NCBI GenBank assembly: GCA_009733575.1
Contig: ML769558.1
Coordinates: 61,798-125,797, forward strand
Direction: 5' to 3'
From: Gymnopus androsaceus JB14
Lineage: Eukaryota; Basidiomycota; Agaricomycetes; Agaricales; Omphalotaceae
DNA length: 64,000 nucleotides
Below are positions 59,401 to 64,000 of the stretch, piece after piece. The position numbers and the translations under genes are program-made. The notes beneath the pieces are model-generated. The model had not been told where the DNA came from, ran no database searches, and worked only from the letters and a program-made list of their open reading frames with translations. Every line of letters starts with the position of its first letter. Position 1 is the stretch's first letter.

Positions 59401-60473
59401 GCGGTACTGGGAAGTTATGAAGGTGTGTTTCTTGTACATGAGACTATAATTTTAATTGAAAATCATTTAGATTTGGATTTTTGTCTTTGCCGGGTCAAAG
59501 AATCATAACTATGTGACCTTCTTGCTCGAGATGTACTGTTTATTGCAGTACAAATCATCTATGAAGCTCCAGGACGCAATTATAGACAACCTTCTTGTCA
59601 ATGTCACCGGCGAAATTGGTCATCGGATTGAGCGCGATTTGCTCCAGGAGCACTATAACAGGTGGCTTGAGGATATGATACAACGCAGCGGCGGTGACTT
59701 TGACAACTTTCTCCACCGAAAACTTATTTCTCCCAATCTCGAATTCTTCCTCCGAATCAAAGAAGTCATTGAAGAAGGATTTGAGCTGAAACATTGCACA
59801 AAATCTCACACGTCTCAGAGTCTGCGTGACGAATACAAAGCATTACTCCAGCTTTACAAAGAGGAAATGCTCCATTGGTTTCGGTCTGGGAGAAGTATGG
59901 GTCATGCTGCTGAGAATTTGTTTGATATTGGTTTCGAAAAGCTTTTGGCAAAGATGGAGGATTTCTTGCGAAGGTCGAGAGCATATGCCAAGGTTGTTGA
60001 AAAAATGGAATCTCGGAAGTGTGTAATATTTGAATGCCTAAGTCTATCCTAATGCTCTGAAAATGCCAGAACGTTAACCACACCAGACCTACCGAAACCG
60101 CAAACACAGATAAAATTACCTCCAGCAGCAACTCCATGGATATTGATAAGGACTCGGAGGCGAAAGTGATGGATTGAATACTAGTGACTCGGAGGTAGAG
60201 AGTGTGGGTAACAAGTCTGAAGGTAATAGTGAGGGAGATGAATCAGATGTTTTTGCTGGTGAGGATCCAGAGGAAGATGATTGCAGTGAAGAGGCGCAGA
60301 ATAGTGGATCTGATCTGGCTTACCAGATTGACCCTGACTCAGGTCGTCTGCTTGACGATTGGTATGAAGTATCTGAAATCAACCCTTTAGATACTATAGA
60401 TGATGAGGTCAATGATGTGGATATGGGGAATGGCATGGTAGACAGTGACGAGGATGCTTGGGATTCGGATTAA
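56488..60473 (+). pseudogene. DUF6589-like protein, candidate transposase, with two coding lesions
   Basis: Exons 56,488-57,833, 57,895 to about 58,973, about 59,023-59,421, about 59,471-60,018 and a 3' acidic exon to 60,473. The N-terminal ~200 residues are Pro-rich and disordered (MPPPPIPPTSNPSEPETPHR). The core has SWLQGKTKIRAFDNVVKMYN, then DLLDWYTGDGGSFKAMCNAR, LFTPEIWHTRSTMLNSLAAN and HFGPAVTADPSAISRSAA. The C-terminal part has GHRIERDLLQEHYNRWLEDM, FDNFLHRKLISPNLEFFLRI and KALLQLYKEEMLHWFRSGRS. This text matches my memory of DUF6589 proteins, expanded in Agaricomycetes and repeat-linked. Lesions: an in-frame TGA at 58,025-58,027 (after KRIYC, where an Arg would fit, CGA to TGA) and a one-base shift near 60,160 before the acidic tail SDSEVESVGNKSEG. 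Catalytic residues are unknown; TGDGGS and PEIWHT are the most conserved-looking. Confidence 0.7.
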
Positions 60474-60688
60474 TTAATACATACAATTACAACTGCTTGT
60501 ACATGAAATATTTCTAATAGTACAAATTATTCTTTATTCTATTTCCGAAGTTGTGTGGATCGTCGTAGTCCGTTCCCTTCATTCTCATCAGTATCTTGTC
60601 TCAAATTCGGACGCTGTGCTCTATAGCTCTCCAGCACCTGCTTCGAAGTCTGCTGTGGAGCAGGCTTTGCACGAGGTTTTGCTTGGGG
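60474..60688. other. Short convergent spacer inside the TIR element
   Basis: About 215 bp separate the two convergent genes; one AATTCGGAC word near 60,605, no terminator recognisable. Confidence 0.4.
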
Positions 60689-62761
60689 TCAAGGCCGGGG
60701 ACTGTTCGTAACATCTAGCGACTCGAGTGCCGACCGTTTAGGTGCTGTTGGGGATGGTAACAATTCCGACTCTGACACTTCCTCCTCAGAGTAAACTTCA
60801 TCTCTGTCAGAACTACCTTCCCACTCCTTCCATTTCTTATTTGCCTTCTGTTTGCGTTTATTCTGTGCATGGGCACGAAAGCGTTGCCCCTGGATAACGA
60901 TGAGTTCCGAGAGAATGAGGTTGTAAAGAGTGGAGCCGTGAGATTCTATAAAAGGCCAATGATTCGGTTCGAGAATATGATTCGTCAGGTATTCGAGCAA
61001 TACGATATGCATGAAATCATCGAGGAGTCTGTTCCTTATGGTGGTTGAGAAGTAGGATGATTTTGGGAGGAACTGGTGCGGTGAATTTAATGATTCTGTC
61101 CGCCAAACTGATTCGCCAAACTGTATGAGTAATGGCTCCAGTTTCTCGCGTTCTTCCTTCTTTAAATCACGGAGAGTCCACCGTTTGGAAGTATTGGAGG
61201 TTGGCGGAGGTTTGGCTGGAAAGGGAGTATGAATGGGTGAGCGTTCGAAACTGATAGATATACCAGATCATTTGCAGCACAGGGTGCAAGGTACGGTGCG
61301 TCCAGCAGTAATGCAGTCACGCATGGTGAGTTCGACAGGTGGGTTCTGATATATCCGGTTGATGCAGGCAATATGGCAAATTTTTTCTGTCAAAACGAGT
61401 GCATTTGCAAGATCCATTTCGTGTGGAGGTGGGAGGGATTTGTTACATGCTTAGGGTCAATGTTAGACATGAGAAAATGAAGATTTGATAGTGAAATATA
61501 TATACCTTCGATGTACTTCTCAGCCTCCGCAATCTTCTTTGGTGATGCTAAAAGAACTCCCTGTGCAATAGTCTCTGGATCTCGACCTACTCGGCCCTTT
61601 TCTTGCCATGTCTGATTGAATGTCTGGGAGGTACCGATAGAAATACTGGTAAGGAGGGAAGGAACATTGATACCGTTCGCTAGAGCGACTGTTGCAATAC
61701 CAACTTGACAGAGTGGGTCAGTCTTTAGCAAGTGCTGAGTCTCCTTGTTGTACTTGTCGGAGCACAAGCTATGGTAGACACGCATGCGTCGAAGAGAGTC
61801 AGGATTGGTTCCATCAAGATATTGCATAAGATACACATAGACTTGGTATACGGTTTCAAGGTCTTGACAATGGATTACAGTCTTTCGTCCCGTCGAAAGA
61901 TAAGGAAGAAGCTGTGGGAAGACTTTGCCTTTAGCACCGTGCGTAAGAGGTTCGAGGATAAACTGAGTATTTGGACGCTCATTAGAGCCTCGAAGCATAT
62001 GGAAAAAGGGATGTTTGAAACCTAAGCTCTGGCAAATAGCAGTAGTGGAATTGCCGGGTTCAACAGTCGCCGAGAGAGCAATGACAGATTTCGAAGAAGG
62101 AAGCCTGCTACGAAAATACGTTCCGATATACTTGAAATCTGGACGAAAGTCTGGATTTCCCCACTTGTCAATAAGATGTGCATCCTCAGCACAGGCATAG
62201 ATGAGATTACTGCAAAAGATGGGAGACCGAGCAATGCGAACCCATTCAGACTTTTTTAAGTGTTCTGGGTCTACCAAGACAAGAGAGTATTCACAACACG
62301 AGATTTGCGCGACGAGATCAACGTTGTCCTTTCGAGCTTGTGTGACATTAGCGTGAGTGTATGCAAAGGCTGAGATTCCGAGATTCTGGCATTCCGTGAC
62401 CTATACAAGTATTGAACGATGGAAACCGCATTTTGAATAATTGAATATGCACTATGTTACAGCCTAAGCCTTTTGTTGGCATTATTACAACTCCTACAGC
62501 TTTGGGTCTTCCATTGATTCCGGGATAGAGGTCGGGATTCTGTGAAATCTCATCGTGAACAAGTAATGGGACCTGGAATGCGGCTGATTTTCCATCCCCA
62601 GTCGCTGCAATCCAAAAGACATCTTCGTCATCTAGAACCTTCACAATAGCTTCCTTCTGCCCTTCCCTCAAACCAGTAGACCAGCTAGGTACCCTCTTCG
62701 CAATGATCTTGTCAAGTAATGCAAGGCCAGTAGAAGACTGCCAAAAGCAGGAGTTGGGCAT
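60689..62761 (-). pseudogene. RecQ-like ATP-dependent DNA helicase, one in-frame stop
   Basis: Start MPNSCFWQSSTGLALLDKII. Helicase motifs: Q-type REGQKEAIVKVLDDEDVFWI, Walker A ATGDGKSAAFQVP (about 62,580), Ia VVIMPTKGLGCN, motif II degenerate (CAEDAHLIDKWG where RecQ has DEAH-x-x-x-KWG), FRPDFKYIG, motif III ALSATVEP, IV KTVIHCQDLETVYQ, V IATVALANGINVPS, and VI QTWQEKGRVGRDPE (about 61,600). Introns at about 62,400-62,450 and 61,449-61,503. A zinc-binding Cys cluster follows (ICHIACINRIYQNPP...MRDCITAGRTVPCTLCCK), as in the RecQ C-terminal domain, then a TGA at 61,268-61,270 (CGA to TGA would restore Arg) and further coding (RWTLRDLKKEEREKLEPLLI) to SLDVTNSPRP. Role: 3'-5' unwinding, possibly used in transposition. 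The motif II change (E and D swapped in order) may weaken ATP hydrolysis. Confidence 0.75.
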
Positions 62762-63058
62762 GTTTGTAGACGATTTCGAAAGGAAAAAATGATTATTTTG
62801 ATGTTATTGGTGTTAATAAGGTATCATCAAGATAAATTAGTGACAAAAAAGAGAGATAGTGTCGAACGCGACGCGTGAAGCAACACGAAGAAAGCAGAAG
62901 TATGAAATTTAGGTATTTTGGCGCCGGTGGAAGATTATTCAGCTCAGATGATTAGTAATCCGATTCGGCGGGCAGTTTGTCCCAATACCTCAAGGATAGA
63001 CTAGGTCAAAGCAAAGTTCCCACACAAAGTTCGGACACGCAAGGCAGGAATCTGGAAA
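62762..63058. other. Right subterminal region of TIR element
   Basis: AT-rich 5' flank of the helicase. One AAGTTCGGACA copy at about 63,027, preceded by AAAGTTCCCACA; no gene. Confidence 0.5.
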
Positions 63059-63088
63059 TTTTTGGGGCAACCTCTGAGAGGAAAATCA
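63059..63088 (-). repeat. Right terminal inverted repeat
   Basis: Reverse complement of the left repeat with one mismatch. Confidence 0.85.
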
Positions 63089-63413
63089 TATTAGAGTTAC
63101 GTTCCTAAATAGGAAGTAGCAGCAGTAAGTCCACACAGGACTTAGTAGTAACGATCACACAGATCGAAGGGGGACAACGGTGTTATTACAGGGTATAGTA
63201 CCTAAGCTTATATACAGTCCTAAGTACAAACGATATATCGGGCAAGTGGCTACTGCGTGAATACTTGTGGCTACTGTCCATACGGTAAAGTGGGTACTGC
63301 GAGAGAGCAAGTGGATACGGTGAGAGACTGAGTGGAGTCTGCGAGACGATAACAGTGGAGTGCATGGGATGGTGATACAAACAAGTGGAGACTACGAGAA
63401 AGCGTTCCATGTA
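63089..63413. other. Sequence outside TIR element; degenerate short repeats
   Basis: No gene. From 63,245 to 63,405, imperfect ~25-bp units with AAGTGG(A/C)TAC(G/T)G and GAGAGA recur. Confidence 0.4.
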
Positions 63414-63622
63414 TTTTTTCCCACGGATGCTCTCGTTCAGCCTCTACGGATATTACAACGTTCAAATATTATAGGGCTGGATAGTTGTCCTGTTACTTTG
63501 CATTAATAGCTCAGGACTATTGTCCATGTACTTTGCAAAAGTAACAGGAAAACCTATCCACCCCTATAAGATTTGAACTTTGTAATATCCGTAGAGGCTG
63601 AACGAGGCATCGTGGGAAAAAA
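63414..63622. mobile_element. Foldback element: 89-bp inverted repeats, 31-bp loop
   Basis: Arms 63,414-63,502 and 63,534-63,622 are imperfect reverse complements along their full length (outer TTTTTTCCCACG, middle CAGCCTCTACGGATATTACA, inner CTGTTACTTTGCA). Flanks show no obvious duplication. No coding capacity. A transcript of it would fold into a long hairpin. Confidence 0.85.
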
Positions 63623-63674
63623 CGGACAAAATTTTCGAGCCTTACGCATAACATGATCCTGACCTGCACTGCCA

Positions 63675-63980
63675 AACCCTAGTTTTACCCCTGACTATCC
63701 ATTAACCCTAATAATCCCTAACCTTAATATCCCCAACCAAAAACCTTCTACTGCAGATAGCGGGGCAAGCCCCGCACCCCAGATTTTGTCCTCAACCCTA
63801 ACCCTAACCCCAACCCCTAACCTTAACCTGTGTGGACCCTAACTAATCCTGAAGACCACTGTGGGACCAGATTACTAAAGCTAACCCTAATCCTAACTCT
63901 TTCTTGTCACATGATACTCCAGAGCACTGTATGGACCAGGTTAAGGGTTAGCTGAAGCTAACCCTAACCCTAACACTTCC
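63675..63980 (+). repeat. Degenerate interstitial telomere-like CCCTAA tracts
   Basis: Several short runs of CCCTAA or variants (63,675-63,730, 63,793-63,830, 63,879-63,898, 63,957-63,976) lie in a ~76-bp unit that recurs once (both copies: AAGCTAACCCTAA...CACATG(A/C)TA(C/T)TCCA). The strand is C-rich reading rightwards, opposite to a right-hand chromosome end. Confidence 0.7.
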
Positions 63981-64000
63981 ATTGATCACATGCTATTCCA

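Larger units (their letters stand above)
55705..63088. mobile_element. 7.4-kb TIR element encoding a DUF6589-like protein and a RecQ-like helicase
   Basis: Terminal inverted repeats of 30 bp match at 29 of 30 positions: 55,705-55,734 and 63,059-63,088 (outer part TGATTTTCCTCTCAGAGG, inner part TGCCCCAAAAA). The TIR itself holds a CCTCT-AGAGG palindrome. Both genes of the interval sit wholly inside and converge (plus 56,488-60,473; minus 62,761-60,689). AAGTTCGGACA words cluster at both ends. No clear target duplication: flanks read GTAGGGCCCC and TATTAGAGTT. It sits just beyond the 5' end of the gag ORF. I do not know a named superfamily with this content. Confidence 0.75.

Noticed and set aside
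55705..63088. Telomere-linked helicase gene (TLH/UTASa type) as the explanation for the RecQ-like gene
   Set aside because: It lies inside a TIR-bounded element together with a DUF6589-like gene and is not contiguous with a telomere array, although an evolutionary link is possible.
55705..63088. Helitron
   Set aside because: No Rep/HUH motif, the helicase is RecQ-like rather than Pif1-like, and the element has clear TIRs, which Helitrons lack.
63675..64000. True right-hand telomere
   Set aside because: The repeats are degenerate, spaced, and C-rich on the plus strand; a right end should read TTAGGG.

Overview
The window is nuclear DNA of a filamentous basidiomycete, most probably an Agaricomycete. 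Genes are split by many ~45-65 nt GT...AG introns. There are clustered class I hydrophobins, a CYP505-type P450, a KIN1/PAR-1 type kinase, and mobile elements typical of this class (a tyrosine-recombinase retrotransposon, a DUF6589-like protein and a RecQ-like helicase inside one inverted-repeat element). No rRNA, tRNA or CRISPR was found by eye.

Layout. (1) 1-3.7 kb: the 3' end of an AAAP amino-acid permease, a TauD/TfdA dioxygenase and a Rab18-like GTPase. (2) 5.4-21.6 kb: a segmental duplication nest. A hydrophobin with its promoter occurs three times, once inverted (5.7 kb, minus) and twice in tandem (15.1 and 19.4 kb, plus). The inverted copy lies beside an intact-looking MFS sugar transporter. 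The two tandem copies carry only relics of that transporter's last exon, and each also carries a ruined AGC-kinase fragment. (3) 22.9-44 kb: ordinary genes, namely KIN1-like kinase, ICMT-like methyltransferase, methylmalonate-semialdehyde dehydrogenase, a Ser/Thr-rich single-pass membrane protein, an NAD(P)-binding Rossmann protein, a CYP505-like P450 without its reductase half, and a STRAP-type WD40 protein with a 6-nt microexon. (4) 45.5-64 kb: repeat-dominated DNA with a decayed hypothetical gene, a DIRS/Ngaro-like retroelement (gag, RT-RNaseH, tyrosine recombinase) broken by a ~3 kb insertion, a 790-bp hAT-type MITE with a clear 8-bp target duplication, and a 7.4-kb element with 30-bp terminal inverted repeats. 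That element encodes a DUF6589-like protein and, convergently, a RecQ-like helicase. Beyond it lie a long foldback element and degenerate CCCTAA tracts, which suggest subtelomeric or formerly subtelomeric sequence.

The strongest candidate for an undescribed system is the 55705-63088 element, a putative helicase-carrying DNA transposon whose DUF6589-like protein would be the candidate transposase. The most instructive locus for genome evolution is the hydrophobin/sugar-transporter/kinase duplication nest. All product names come from reading motifs by eye. No database search was possible.
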